In this document: positions 8,378-17,109 of the stretch, piece after piece
Numbering within the stretch: the first letter of the stretch is position 1
Layout of the letters: each line of letters starts with the position of its first letter
Assembly: GCA_003141855.1 (NCBI GenBank)
Contig: PLNS01000012.1
Span: 17,135-81,134, forward strand
Source of the DNA: Candidatus Bathyarchaeota archaeon
GTDB taxonomy: Archaea; Thermoproteota; Bathyarchaeia; Bathyarchaeales; Bathycorpusculaceae
Direction of reading: 5' to 3'
DNA length: 64,000 bases
Notes under the pieces: model-generated
The model's database searches: none
What the model was told of the DNA's origin: nothing
The model's input: only the letters and a program-made list of their open reading frames with translations
Translations under genes and position numbers: made by a program

Positions 8378-8887
8378 CTACTTTTTCTGTTTCTTATTCT
8401 TTCGTTTGAGCTTGTCAACAATGTCAGCTTGTTCGGTAGGAAAGTAGTAAGGCACCGTACCATAGGAACTTGGAGAGACTCCCTTAGATTTCCTTTTTAG
8501 CTTTCTTTTAACTCGCCTCTTCGCAATATCTTCCTTGATTTTCACATCCAAGGCGTTCGAAGTCAACTCATTCAGTTTTTCCACGAGTTTCTCAGCATCT
8601 TCTTTGCGTTTAAGCGGAATGACAATACTGCGATGATGCGGGAGGCTTACAGTGATTTTTCCGGTCTCGTCTAAATGCACCGAATCTATGGCGCTTAAGC
8701 GAATGTGCAACGGAACAAATATTCCAAGCATCCTACCGATCGTTTCTTTGAGAACTGGTTTATTCTCTAGTGATTCTTCGATTTCATTCTTGAAACTTCC
8801 TTTCAAGTCAATTTTGAGTAAATCCTCGTAGAGCCTAATTGTGAAATGGGGATCCTCAACTTCCAAAACTATGATTGTTCTAGGCAT
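8378..8887 (-). CDS. conserved hypothetical protein with basic tail
   Basis: 169 residues, not recognised. The N-terminal 110 residues are an alpha/beta region (MPRTIIVLEVEDPHFTIRLY) with no membrane segment or cysteine. The C-terminal part from about residue 120 is strongly basic (KRRVKRKLKRKSKG, ending KRKNKKQKK), suggesting nucleic-acid or ribosome contact. It stands alone, between the decayed regulator and the transporter remnants. The well-formed length and even codon use suggest a real gene. Confidence 0.6.
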   Translation of the reverse strand: MPRTIIVLEVEDPHFTIRLYEDLLKIDLKGSFKNEIEESLENKPVLKETIGRMLGIFVPLHIRLSAIDSVHLDETGKITVSLPHHRSIVIPLKRKEDAEKLVEKLNELTSNALDVKIKEDIAKRRVKRKLKRKSKGVSPSSYGTVPYYFPTEQADIVDKLKRKNKKQKK

Positions 8888-8940
8888 TCTATATCCTCCC
8901 TATTGAGCATGCTAACAGAAGATCGTTGAACATTTTATAC

Positions 8941-9110
8941 TTAGCGCGTTAGGCTCTTGCTTTTTGTAGCCAACGGCATTCCTGTAGTGACTTTGCCGAT
9001 GAGCTATATGGTTGCCAATGACAGCGCAAAAACGAGTATCATCACTACCGCTATACCGAAAGCGTCTATTCTCAACAGCTTAATCGCGGCTGATCCTAAC
9101 GCACGATAAT
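8941..9110 (-). pseudogene. remnant of a membrane protein, perhaps a transporter permease
   Basis: Read on the minus strand from about 9110, one frame gives a coding-like stretch with a long hydrophobic segment (FGIAVVMILVFALSLATI), then an in-frame TAG near 9004 and a further 18 codons to TAA at 8941-8943. There is no plausible start. It abuts other transporter debris. Could be chance hydrophobicity, so the call is tentative. Confidence 0.35.
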
Positions 9111-9125
9111 AGGTCAAATTTTTTT

Positions 9126-9598
9126 TATTCTGTTGCTTTGGTTGCTGGGAACCTTTTTATTAGAACCTTAGAGCAGGGAGAACGTACCTTCGTTGCCATG
9201 AACGCAAAAGGATACGACGGAAACATCCGAGTCCTTGAAGACCTCCCCCGACCCAAAAAAGCCGCGATATTTGGCATAGTGCTCTTTGATTCACAGAAAA
9301 ACCGCCGCATTTCCTGAGTTTAGGACAGAAGAAGCGGGTTGCGCTTGCGGGTGTTCTTGCTATGCAGCCTGAAGTCATCATCATGGACGAACCCACTGCA
9401 AATCTTGACCCTCGTGCTATCAGCGAAATTCTGCATTTGCTCCTTCATCTCAGCAAAGAAAACGGCATTACATTGCTGTTAGCTACGCATGACGTTGATA
9501 TGGTGCCGATGTTCGCGAACAAAATTTTCATTCTAGACAAAGGCAAAGTTGCCTCTGAAGGAACACCAAAAGAAAGCTTCTCAAACACAGAAAATTAA
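9126..9598 (+). pseudogene. CbiQ (EcfT) and CbiO (EcfA) remnants of an ECF transporter, joined by deletion
   Basis: Up to about 9290 one frame reads like the C-terminal part of the energy-coupling membrane subunit CbiQ, with LVAGNLFIRTLEQGERTF and AMNAKGYDG. From about 9293 another frame reads like the second half of the ATPase CbiO: KPPHFLSLGQKKR (signature motif, LSLGQ instead of LSGGQ), then VIIMDEPTANLD (Walker B, D-loop) and ATHDVD (switch histidine), ending at TAA 9596-9598. The CbiO N-terminal half with Walker A and the CbiQ end are missing. Cobalt/nickel or vitamin uptake function is lost here. Confidence 0.82.
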
Positions 9599-9801
9599 GG
9601 TTCAACGAGGTTATGGAACATTTAAACAAGATAAGCCCTAAGTCGTTAACGGACAGACTTAAAGAACTGGAAACAGAGGGCTTAGTAAAAAGAGAAGCAT
9701 TCGCAGAGATCCCACCAAGAGTCGAGTACTCTCTCACACAGGATGGCGTGGAGCTTCGAAGGTTGATTATGCCAATAATGAAGTGGGCTAGTTCACGATG
9801 A
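9595..9801 (+). pseudogene. truncated HxlR-type regulator
   Basis: From about 9598 the frame reads RFNEVMEHLNKISPKSLTDR, then LKELETEGLVKREAF and PPRVEYSLTQDGVEL, which match the second half of HxlR-family winged helices. The first half (the helix with the GGKW-type motif) is absent, and the homology starts right at the stop codon of the CbiO remnant, so a deletion joined the two. A start at ATG 9613 would give 62 residues lacking part of the DNA-binding fold. Probably non-functional. Confidence 0.72.
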
Positions 9802-9865
9802 AATGCAAAACAAAATAGCATAAATTAAAGTAATGTCTAGAAATACGTAACGGGAAACATCGAAA

Positions 9866-10852
9866 ATGAGCTCCATAATAAAAATTCAAGGCCTAACAAA
9901 GCAATACGGCAACACTTTGGCAGTTGACCACTTGGACCTTGAAGTATTTGAAGGCGAGATTTTTGGCTTGCTGGGTCCTAACGGCGCAGGAAAAACAAGC
10001 ACCATACGCATGCTTACCGGACAGACAACACCCACCTCCGGAACTGCCAGAGTTGCCAACCATGACATCATCCATGAGTCTACTAAGGCAAAACAACAAA
10101 TCGGAGTTATTCCCGACATATCAAACATCTACGAAGAAATGAGCGCGTGGGACAACCTTATTTTTGCCGCCCAACTTTACAGCGTACCCAAAATTGAGCG
10201 AGAAAAAAGTGCGAAAGAACTTCTGGAACTTTTCGGACTCTATGAACGACGCAAAGACCGTGCTGCAGGTTTCTCAAGAGGAATGAAGAGACGTCTAACT
10301 ATAGCTGCAGCCTTAATCCATAAACCCAAGCTGCTGTTTTTAGACGAGCCAACCAGCGGCCTTGACGTTCAAAGCTTACGAATGATTCGAAACCTCATAA
10401 AAGAACTCAATGATGATGGCGTAACAGTTTTTCTCACCACACACTACATCGAGGAGGCAGACCAACTCTGCCAACGCGTCGCCATAATTAACAAAGGAAA
10501 AATAGTCACCGTAGATACTCCTGAAAAACTCAAGGCGTCAATGGAAAAACGCCAAGTAATCGAAGTTTCCTTCACAGCGTCTAGTGGCTTAGAGGACAAA
10601 CTTAGAAGCTTAAGCTGTGTGAACGATGTTTCAATGCTCGGCGACAAGTGTAGGCTTCAGGTCGATGAAGCTTCCGAAGCGGTCCCTTCCCTAGTTGATT
10701 TCGCTCGAAAAAACAGTCTAAAAATTATATCGATTAACACTTTAAACCCAAGTTTGGAAGAAGCTTTTGTTAAACTTACTGGTCTAAGTCCAGAAGTCAT
10801 GAAGACAGAGAAAGAGCCAGTTAAAAGAAAGAGGATTGAGAACCTTGATTGA
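9866..10852 (+). CDS. ABC transporter ATP-binding protein (DrrA/CcmA-like)
   Basis: 328 residues. Walker A GPNGAGKTS at about residue 38, signature FSRGMKRRL near 137, Walker B LLFLDEPTSGLD near 157, switch histidine in TTHYIEEAD near 191. The extra C-terminal domain of about 90 residues (after residue 225) is typical of DrrA-type exporters of drugs or lipids. The ABC-2 permease at 10836 overlaps its end by 17 bp, so the two are translated as a pair. Substrate unknown. Confidence 0.93.
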   Translation: MSSIIKIQGLTKQYGNTLAVDHLDLEVFEGEIFGLLGPNGAGKTSTIRMLTGQTTPTSGTARVANHDIIHESTKAKQQIGVIPDISNIYEEMSAWDNLIFAAQLYSVPKIEREKSAKELLELFGLYERRKDRAAGFSRGMKRRLTIAAALIHKPKLLFLDEPTSGLDVQSLRMIRNLIKELNDDGVTVFLTTHYIEEADQLCQRVAIINKGKIVTVDTPEKLKASMEKRQVIEVSFTASSGLEDKLRSLSCVNDVSMLGDKCRLQVDEASEAVPSLVDFARKNSLKIISINTLNPSLEEAFVKLTGLSPEVMKTEKEPVKRKRIENLD

Positions 10853-11591
10853 GGCACTGAGAGAAAACGTGTTGAAGGCAGTTCATATAGCGGAAAAAGA
10901 CGCGAAGATATACTTCTTCAAAGGACCAAACATCACGTTTGGACTCTTATTTCCAGCGATCATTTATTTGGCTTTCTCAGTTGGAAGAACAGCAGAGAGT
11001 CCCTCCTTAATCATACCTGGCCTTGTTGCGATGTCTTCTCTTTTTGGCGCAGGCGCAATTGAGTCTCTGGCATTGCCTTTAGAGCGAGCCAAGGGCACCT
11101 TCGATAGGTTGCTTGCCGCTCCAATCTCGCTGACTACCATAATAGTTGGCAAGGCATTAGGAGGATTCTTCTTTGGTATCTTCCTATCGATTGGATACAT
11201 GGTGATTGCCCTGTTGCTTCCTGGGGCTTCCATCGCAAACCCGCTCTTATTCGCTTTGGGAATTGCACTCTCAGCCTTGGCGTTCTCAGCTTTAGGCGTA
11301 TGCATTTCAACGCCATTTCGAGATGTGCCACAGGCTATGCCTCCAGCAACTCTCATTCGCGTTGCCATGGTTTTCCTCGGCGGAGTATTCATTCCGATCA
11401 ATGCAATGCCGGGTTTCCTTCAGCTCGTAGCCCACTTGCTTCCAATAACATACGCGGTTAACATGTTGCAGCAAGCGACAACTGGACAAACATTTCCTCA
11501 AGCTCTTGTTATCGATGTAGCAGCCTTGATAATATTTTCAATAATCTTTTTTGTGATATCAACAGTAATTCTAAAGAGGACTCTTCGTTAA
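10836..11591 (+). CDS. ABC-2 type permease (DrrB-like)
   Basis: 251 residues with six predicted membrane helices and the ABC-2 layout: short cytoplasmic N terminus (KAVHIAEKDAKIYFFKGPN), re-entrant GLVAMSSLFGAGAIESLAL, and the DVPQAMPPATLIRVAMVFLG segment before a long extracellular loop. The first possible start is TTG at 10836, inside the ATPase gene; TTG at 10845 is an alternative. Forms an exporter with the preceding ATPase. Confidence 0.9.
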   Translation: MRTLIEALRENVLKAVHIAEKDAKIYFFKGPNITFGLLFPAIIYLAFSVGRTAESPSLIIPGLVAMSSLFGAGAIESLALPLERAKGTFDRLLAAPISLTTIIVGKALGGFFFGIFLSIGYMVIALLLPGASIANPLLFALGIALSALAFSALGVCISTPFRDVPQAMPPATLIRVAMVFLGGVFIPINAMPGFLQLVAHLLPITYAVNMLQQATTGQTFPQALVIDVAALIIFSIIFFVISTVILKRTLR

Positions 11592-11748
11592 AGTTGAAAG
11601 CAGGCAAAGACGAGGAATCGACAAGTGGAAAGCAAGTTTATCGACAGCTCTCTTTAGGGCTCCGCTTCACCCCAAGCTTCCAAAGCAAAAGCCTGCAAGA
11701 GCCCAATGCAACCTCTCGGCTCCACAACATACTCACCGTGGCAAAGGG

Positions 11749-12663
11749 TTATTTTCGTTTTCCACAACGATAAAGAACATAAATTCCTAACAGCATAATT
11801 AACCCAGCTATCAACTGAATAGGCGTGAATACTTCTCCTAAGAGAACAAAAGCAAGCGCTGCCCCAAAAAGAGAAGATAATGAAAAGATTACGCCCGTCC
11901 TCATTGACCCTATTTTTCTAAGGGCAAAAAGGAAAAACAGGATTGAGAATGCTATGCTGAATGCTCCTACAAACAGAATGTAAGGTATAGAAATTAACGG
12001 AATGGTGAAACTGAACCCAAGCAAGAAAGATATGCTTAACAAAGCTAAGCCTCCGACAGAACATTTCAAACCAGTTACCAGAACTATGTCTCTTTTTCTG
12101 CTCAAGAATTTGCTCAAGTTGTTATCTATTCCCCAAAAGAAACAGGCTCCAATGATTAAGAGATTACCAAGGAGATTTTCCGACAAAGAAAGTTTCTCAA
12201 AAGCCCCATTTGTCGTTACAAAAATTACCCCAACAAGCAACATTAGAATTCCTAAATACTCTCTTTTTGCACAACGTTCATTTAAGAAAATAAATGCTAT
12301 TGCCACGGTAAACAGCGATTCAGCATTAAGAAGAAGAGACGCATTAATCGCTGTTGTTTGACTGAGGCCATTTAAGAGAAGTAAAGGTGCAATTGTAGAA
12401 CCGCAAAGAATCACGAGGCCAAGAAGTTTAAAGTCTCTTTTCGTTATTTTGGTTTCTGTTTCTGATGAATTGAGCCTAGCTAGAATCTTTTTACACAGTG
12501 GTGAGAGGTGAACTGCGAAAAGGAAAATGCCCGCAACAAAGTAAATCATTCCAGCGACAACTGTTGGGTTAACATTTTCCAATGCAATCTTGTTTAGAGT
12601 AGAACTTACACCAAATAGAACTGCCGAAACGACTGCTGCAACGTAACCCCAATGATGAGACAT
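11749..12663 (-). CDS. EamA/DMT superfamily transporter
   Basis: 304 residues with ten membrane helices in two repeated EamA halves (first about residues 8-135, second about 160-300). The glycine- and proline-rich helix pattern (LLGEVFTPIQLIAGLIMLLG at the end) is typical. Family members export amino acids or other metabolites; substrate cannot be told from sequence. Convergent with the ABC exporter. A 13-bp tandem repeat lies about 180 bp upstream of its start. Confidence 0.88.
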   Translation of the reverse strand: MSHHWGYVAAVVSAVLFGVSSTLNKIALENVNPTVVAGMIYFVAGIFLFAVHLSPLCKKILARLNSSETETKITKRDFKLLGLVILCGSTIAPLLLLNGLSQTTAINASLLLNAESLFTVAIAFIFLNERCAKREYLGILMLLVGVIFVTTNGAFEKLSLSENLLGNLLIIGACFFWGIDNNLSKFLSRKRDIVLVTGLKCSVGGLALLSISFLLGFSFTIPLISIPYILFVGAFSIAFSILFFLFALRKIGSMRTGVIFSLSSLFGAALAFVLLGEVFTPIQLIAGLIMLLGIYVLYRCGKRK

Positions 12664-12952
12664 TATGTACCCTTAATCAATTTTGATACTTTTAGGTTCT
12701 TTCCTATGATTCATAAACGAGTTTCGTAGTTGCTGGTTACCTCGAGCAATCTTTTTGGTTCCTAAATGGCGAAAGCCCAATATCTATTGGGTTTGTAAGT
12801 TAATTCTCTAAACTAATCCCAGAATGGCATACGACATACCTGTATAAACAAATTGTATAAGCAAACTGTATAAACAACGACTAAACAGAAGTCAAGCCTA
12901 CACACACAGACAAAAAGCGTTAAAAAGTAGTTATTTGATGAATCAAAGCGTT
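12664..12952. other. intergenic region with tandem repeat
   Basis: 289 bp between the cooC end and the EamA gene start, both on the minus strand. Apart from the three 13-bp repeats at 12841-12879 no gene, tRNA or strong hairpin is seen. Confidence 0.6.
12841..12879. repeat. three tandem 13-bp repeats
   Basis: TGTATAAACAAAT, TGTATAAGCAAAC and TGTATAAACAACG follow one another without gap. They lie about 180 bp upstream of the EamA transporter start. Such iterons may bind a regulator; the TATAA core also resembles TATA boxes. Confidence 0.7.
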
Positions 12953-13741
12953 TTACGCTGTTTTCTTTAGCAAAAGCTCGCATATATTGTCTATGGTCTT
13001 AACTGCTGCTATTTCCTTGTTTTTAAGCGGGGTTTCGCCCAGCATGTCAGCCTCGATTATCTTCTGGTCAAAGGGCACAAAAGCAAGCAGAGATAAGCCG
13101 TTTTTGTCTGCAAAAGTTTGGATTGCTTCTTTTTGGGCGTCGTTCATTACTCTGTTTCCGACAAGGTAGAGTTGTTTCATTCCAGCCGCCGAAGCCATGT
13201 CATGGATGTGTTTGGCGATTTCAAGGGATTTCAGGTTGGAGTCGGCAACGATTACCAAAGCATCAACTTGTCGTGCTGTGCCTCGGCCGATGTGTTCTAC
13301 GCCTGCCTCCAAATCCAAAACAACCGCCTCATCGCGTTCCACAACCAAATGCCTTAGGAGGGCACGGATGACAGCGTTGGGCGCGCACATGCAGCCTGCA
13401 CCCATCGACTGAACTGTACCCATAACAATCAAGTTTACGCCCAGAGGGGTGGCGACTGAATATTGTTTGACGATGTCGTCGACACTGAAATTTAGATTGT
13501 AGACGCCTGAGTAACCCGTGCTCGTTTTTGATTCAACCAACTGCTTATTTTCGGAAATGGGCACTATTTTGCGGTTTTCCTCAGCCGACAAACCCAAAGT
13601 CAAACCGAGGTTTGGAGAGGAATCGGCGTCAATCGCCATAGTTTTAAGCCCGCGCTCGACAAAGCCACATGCTAAACCGCCAGCAATCAAGGTCTTGCCA
13701 ACGCCGCCTTTACCAGAAACAGCAACCTTCATACAAACCAC
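12953..13741 (-). CDS. cooC: CooC-like nickel-insertion ATPase (CO dehydrogenase maturation)
   Basis: 262 residues, MinD/NifH-type. The deviant Walker A GKGGVGKT is at about residues 10-17, DADSSPNLG near 39. CMCAPNA near residue 117 holds the CxC pair that binds Ni/Zn in CooC dimers and separates it from ordinary MinD proteins. An ATG three codons in (MKVAVSG) is an equally good start. CooC loads nickel into the C-cluster of CO dehydrogenase; no CODH gene is in the window. Divergent from the FrhB-like gene, fitting a C1-metabolism block. Confidence 0.85.
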   Translation of the reverse strand: MVCMKVAVSGKGGVGKTLIAGGLACGFVERGLKTMAIDADSSPNLGLTLGLSAEENRKIVPISENKQLVESKTSTGYSGVYNLNFSVDDIVKQYSVATPLGVNLIVMGTVQSMGAGCMCAPNAVIRALLRHLVVERDEAVVLDLEAGVEHIGRGTARQVDALVIVADSNLKSLEIAKHIHDMASAAGMKQLYLVGNRVMNDAQKEAIQTFADKNGLSLLAFVPFDQKIIEADMLGETPLKNKEIAAVKTIDNICELLLKKTA

Positions 13742-14100
13742 AAACTATGAATAATTTCCTTGCCAAACTAATTTACGTTTCCTTGAAAATCCACAAACAA
13801 ACATGCCGAGAAAATTGCTGAGTAGGAACATATTTGGAGCCTAATAGAAATAGCATGCAGAAACCTAAGAGGGGTAGGTCGATATTGGCAACTTTGGAGC
13901 TATTATCATGTTAAAATTCATTCTCTTAAGTCGCAGAGCAGGCGTTATAGGGTTTTTTACTTGTTTTAGCAATTGGTTTTCTTGAAAAAACCTAACAAGG
14001 CGTAAACTGAAAGTCCGCAATAGCTTAATCAAAGTTGATGGTAAATTCTTTAAAGCTTTATTTGGGCGAAAACACCCTCTAAGTTTACCAAAAGTTTCGG
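13742..14100. other. divergent intergenic region with dispersed repeat
   Basis: 359 bp between cooC (minus) and the FrhB-like gene (plus). It contains dispersed element copy A at 13829-13894. Elsewhere it is AT-rich with possible TATA boxes near 14055 (TTTAAAGC) for the plus gene. No further gene seen. Confidence 0.6.
13829..13894 (+). repeat. dispersed intergenic element, copy A (subtype I)
   Basis: Begins CATATTTGGAGCCTAATAG and contains TGCAGAAACCTAAGAGGGG, then TAGGTC and a short T-run. ACCTA and TAGGT flank a G-rich heptamer as a 5-bp inverted repeat. It shares most positions with copies at 23597, 37464 and 47511. Confidence 0.85.
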
Positions 14101-14970
14101 TTGACTTCTAAAATGCCTGATATCCACACAGAAAAGTACCAAACCTACAAAGCAGACGACGAAGCAAAAATCGAGCAGGAATTTTTGAAGGGAACAAAAG
14201 ACCAAGACCTCGGCGTTTACTGTGACCTTTTTTCCGCCAAAAGCATCATCGAGGGGCAGGACGGTGGAGTAGTTACTACGCTGTTGGTTAAGGGTTTTGA
14301 GGAGGGCACTTTTGACGCGGCTATAGTTGTTCGACGCATGGAAGGTTACAGCGCGGAAGCCGTCGTAGCAGAAAACATCAACGAAGTTTTGGCTGCAAAA
14401 GGGACCAAATACCTCAAAGTTAATGTAACAAAAAAACTGCGGGAACTAATCAGCCAAGGCAAAAAGCGAATAGCCATCGTTTGCACACCCTGCGAGGCTA
14501 AAACCGCAAGAAAAATACAGCAAACCCTCAAAACCGACTGCCAAATCACCATCATCGGCTTATTCTGCTTTGAAGCCTTCGACGCCGCCAAACTGAAAGA
14601 AGAAATAACCATGCGCTTAGGCGTCGATTTGGACAAAGTCGAGAAAGCTCAGGTGCGGCAGGGCAAATTTATGGTGCACGTTGATGGGAAAGAGTATGGT
14701 TGCAGGATAAAAGACCTTGATGGCGCCGCCGAGAAGGCTTGTGGTTTTTGTGGTGACTTCACTTCGCAGTTTGCTGATGTCTCGGTGGGTTCAGTTGGCT
14801 GTAAACAGGGTTACTCAACTGTCATTGTCAGGTCAAAAGCAGGAGAAAAACTCGTAGAAAACCTGGATGCCGCCAAGGAAACGGTTGATAAGCAAGAAGT
14901 AGCCAGATTAGCCAAGTTCAAGAAAGAGCGCGCCAAAAAAAGCTTCCTTGCCCTAAATAGTCCACGGTAA
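14101..14970 (+). CDS. FrhB/FdhB-like F420-linked oxidoreductase subunit
   Basis: 289 residues in the coenzyme F420 hydrogenase/dehydrogenase beta family. Seen: YCDLFSAKSIIEGQDGGVVT near residue 40 (the family's N-terminal motif), VCTPCEAKTARKIQ near 136, and CGFCGDFTSQFADVSVGSVG near 217, which binds Fe-S/FAD. Such subunits carry FAD and one or two Fe-S clusters and exchange electrons between F420H2 and an iron-sulfur partner. TTG start at 14101, or ATG at 14113. It is followed by a MetF-like gene and cofE, suggesting an F420-linked C1 pathway. Confidence 0.85.
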   Translation: MTSKMPDIHTEKYQTYKADDEAKIEQEFLKGTKDQDLGVYCDLFSAKSIIEGQDGGVVTTLLVKGFEEGTFDAAIVVRRMEGYSAEAVVAENINEVLAAKGTKYLKVNVTKKLRELISQGKKRIAIVCTPCEAKTARKIQQTLKTDCQITIIGLFCFEAFDAAKLKEEITMRLGVDLDKVEKAQVRQGKFMVHVDGKEYGCRIKDLDGAAEKACGFCGDFTSQFADVSVGSVGCKQGYSTVIVRSKAGEKLVENLDAAKETVDKQEVARLAKFKKERAKKSFLALNSPR

Positions 14971-15084
14971 ACCTTTTTTAGCCTTCCGCCATGGAAAACC
15001 CCCAAAATAGACAGCCCTTCGTTGCATATGCAAAAGACTTTTTAACCCAAACATCTCATCCCTTTAACCTGAGATGAAATCTCC

Positions 15085-15810
15085 ATGAAAATACTAAATG
15101 AGTTTGTGCCAACACGTAAATTTCTAAAGCTTGCCGACGAAATCAAGGACCTGGTTGATGGATGGAACGTTACTGACAGCGCCGCCGGCTTCCCAGCCGC
15201 AAGCGGCACAGTTGTATCCTGCGTGCTTAAAACTAAATACCCTGAAAAAATAATCGTACCCATATTCATACTGCACTACAAGGGACCAGTCGAAGTTGGA
15301 GGCTTAGCATTAGCCGCCGACATCATAGGCCTCGACGGCTTGGCAGTAACTATGGGTGATAAACCCAAGTATGGTGAACCCATAAAGATGCTACCAACAT
15401 CTGAGGCTGCCAGAGACTTCATACGTACCACGGTGAAAACCAAGAACCTCAAACTCGGCTGCTTACTAACCGCAAGACGCTCCTTAGATGAAACTCTTGC
15501 CCGTGTGAGAGAGCCATGGGACTTCATATACTTCATGAGGCTCGAAGAGAAATCCTTCCCAACCCTTGAGGCAGTCGCTAAAGAATGCAAGAAACTAAAC
15601 AAGCCAATCTATGCGTACTTCCTAGTTGGAACAGCCAAAAACGTAGAAACCGTAAAAATGATCGGTTGGCCAACCGCCGCAACCATGGAAACGGTTGAAG
15701 AAAAAGCAGCACAACTCAACGGTCTAGTCGACGGCATAATCGCAACATGCGCAGGCGATGCTGAAGGCGACAAACTGATGTTGCAGAAACTGCAAAAGTT
15801 CAGAAGCTAA
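15085..15810 (+). CDS. methylenetetrahydrofolate reductase (MetF)-like protein
   Basis: 241 residues, shorter than the usual 290. A TIM-barrel pattern is visible: NVTDSAAGFPAASGTVVSC, IVPIFILHYKGP, the GLAVTMGDKPKYGEP loop that corresponds to the FAD-near GDPP loop of MetF, and a late FYFMRLEEKSFP-like strand. In acetogens and methanogens this reaction reduces methylene- to methyl-pterin. Its position after an FrhB-like subunit and before cofE suggests F420-linked electron supply. Family call moderate, cofactor inferred. Confidence 0.7.
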   Translation: MKILNEFVPTRKFLKLADEIKDLVDGWNVTDSAAGFPAASGTVVSCVLKTKYPEKIIVPIFILHYKGPVEVGGLALAADIIGLDGLAVTMGDKPKYGEPIKMLPTSEAARDFIRTTVKTKNLKLGCLLTARRSLDETLARVREPWDFIYFMRLEEKSFPTLEAVAKECKKLNKPIYAYFLVGTAKNVETVKMIGWPTAATMETVEEKAAQLNGLVDGIIATCAGDAEGDKLMLQKLQKFRS

Positions 15811-15957
15811 ACAACACTACCGACAAAAACAATTGAGACCGTTACGGTCTCTCCCAAAATTTCCAACTAACCTTTTTTATTTTCTCTTTTCCAAACTTTT
15901 GCCGAGATAAACTTAAGTTCTATCGCTTAATTAGCAACCTTAGATGAGGCAAATAGC

Positions 15958-16716
15958 GTGAACCCTGTTCAAGTATTCGCTGTTGAAAATTTACCGTTAA
16001 TAAAAAAAGGAGACAACTTAGGTAAGCTTATCGTTGAAGCGGCAAAAAAACAGAGCACCCCAATCCAAGAAAAAGACGTTATTGTGGTTACGCATGTTGT
16101 GGTTTCGAAGGCTGAAGGAAACGTAATAGACCTGGACAAAGTCACGCCCTCGGAAAGGGCAAAAGAAATTGCGCAAAAAACCAACAAAGATCCCGCATTG
16201 GTCGAAGTTGTTCTTCAAGAAACCAGAGACATCGTTCGAATCGGCCAAAACAGCATCATAACAGAAACCGTCAGTGGCATCATTTGCGCCAACGCTGGAG
16301 TTGACCGCTCTAATGTTTCAGGGGATAGAAATGTTGTGCCCTTGCCAAAAAACCCGAGCGCTTCGGCAGAGCGTATTAGGAAAGAAATAAAACTTTTAAC
16401 TGGCGCTGACGTCGCGGTTATTGTTTCTGACACGCATGGCAGACCGTTTAGGATAGGCGAGATTAACGTGGCAGTTGGCGTGGCAGGATTCAAACCCATA
16501 AGGGACAGGCGAGGCGAAAAAGACCTCTTTGGTTATGTTCTAAAAATAAAGCAAACCGCCATCGCTGACGAACTCTCCTCAGCAGCAGAGCTGGTGATTG
16601 GCCAAGCAAATGAGGGTATCCCAGCCGCTATCATCCGAGGATACAGCTACCAAACAGACGAAAACGCGTCAGCAACATCACTAACCAGACCCAAAGAAAG
16701 AGACCTCTTCAGATAA
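15958..16716 (+). CDS. cofE: coenzyme F420-0:L-glutamate ligase
   Basis: 252 residues, GTG start. GTP-dependent enzyme adding glutamate residues to F420-0. Family signatures seen: VVTHVVVSKAEGN near 45, IICANAGVDRSNV near 107, VSDTHGRPFRIGEINVAVG near 156 (active site), and QANEGIPAAIIRG near 219. Normal full length for archaeal CofE. It supports F420 use in this organism, as does the FrhB-like gene just upstream. Confidence 0.95.
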   Translation: MNPVQVFAVENLPLIKKGDNLGKLIVEAAKKQSTPIQEKDVIVVTHVVVSKAEGNVIDLDKVTPSERAKEIAQKTNKDPALVEVVLQETRDIVRIGQNSIITETVSGIICANAGVDRSNVSGDRNVVPLPKNPSASAERIRKEIKLLTGADVAVIVSDTHGRPFRIGEINVAVGVAGFKPIRDRRGEKDLFGYVLKIKQTAIADELSSAAELVIGQANEGIPAAIIRGYSYQTDENASATSLTRPKERDLFR

Positions 16717-16776
16717 GCGGTAACCAAAAGTTCAATAACCCAACTGCGTAAAATAGCTGAAAATTAACGGGTTGAA

Positions 16777-17109
16777 ATGATGGAGACACAAACACCCAAA
16801 GATTTCTTCGAAAAAGCCTTACCCGCGAGGTTTAAACCAGAAAAATCGGCAGGCATTGATGTTGTAGCTCAAATAAACGTAACTGGACTTGAGGGGGGCA
16901 ATTGGACAGTTACCATAAAAGACCAGAAGCTCCAGGTAACGGAAGGAACCCATCCATCGCCTTCTTTAACTTTGAAGATGAATGAGAACGATTTCATGGA
17001 CATGGTGAATGGAAAATTGAGTGCAGAAAAAGCCTTCTTCACTGGAAGAGTCCAGTTTAAAGGCAACCTAAGCGTGGCACTTAAACTAAGGGACGCTGGC
17101 TTTCTATAA
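16777..17109 (+). CDS. SCP2 sterol-carrier-like domain protein
   Basis: 110 residues forming a single SCP2 domain: start with FFEKALPARFKPEKSAGIDV, then the GGNWTVTIKDQKLQVTEG strand pair, LTLKMNENDFMDMVNGKL and FTGRVQFKGNLSVALKL at the end. SCP2 domains bind hydrophobic ligands such as lipids or acyl chains. Its end overlaps the convergent YkgJ gene by 6 bp. Ligand unknown. Confidence 0.9.
   Translation: MMETQTPKDFFEKALPARFKPEKSAGIDVVAQINVTGLEGGNWTVTIKDQKLQVTEGTHPSPSLTLKMNENDFMDMVNGKLSAEKAFFTGRVQFKGNLSVALKLRDAGFL

Noticed and set aside
9125-9396. Minus-strand frames over the CbiQ/CbiO remnant
   Set aside because: Antisense shadows of the decayed transporter genes; no domain and no start context.
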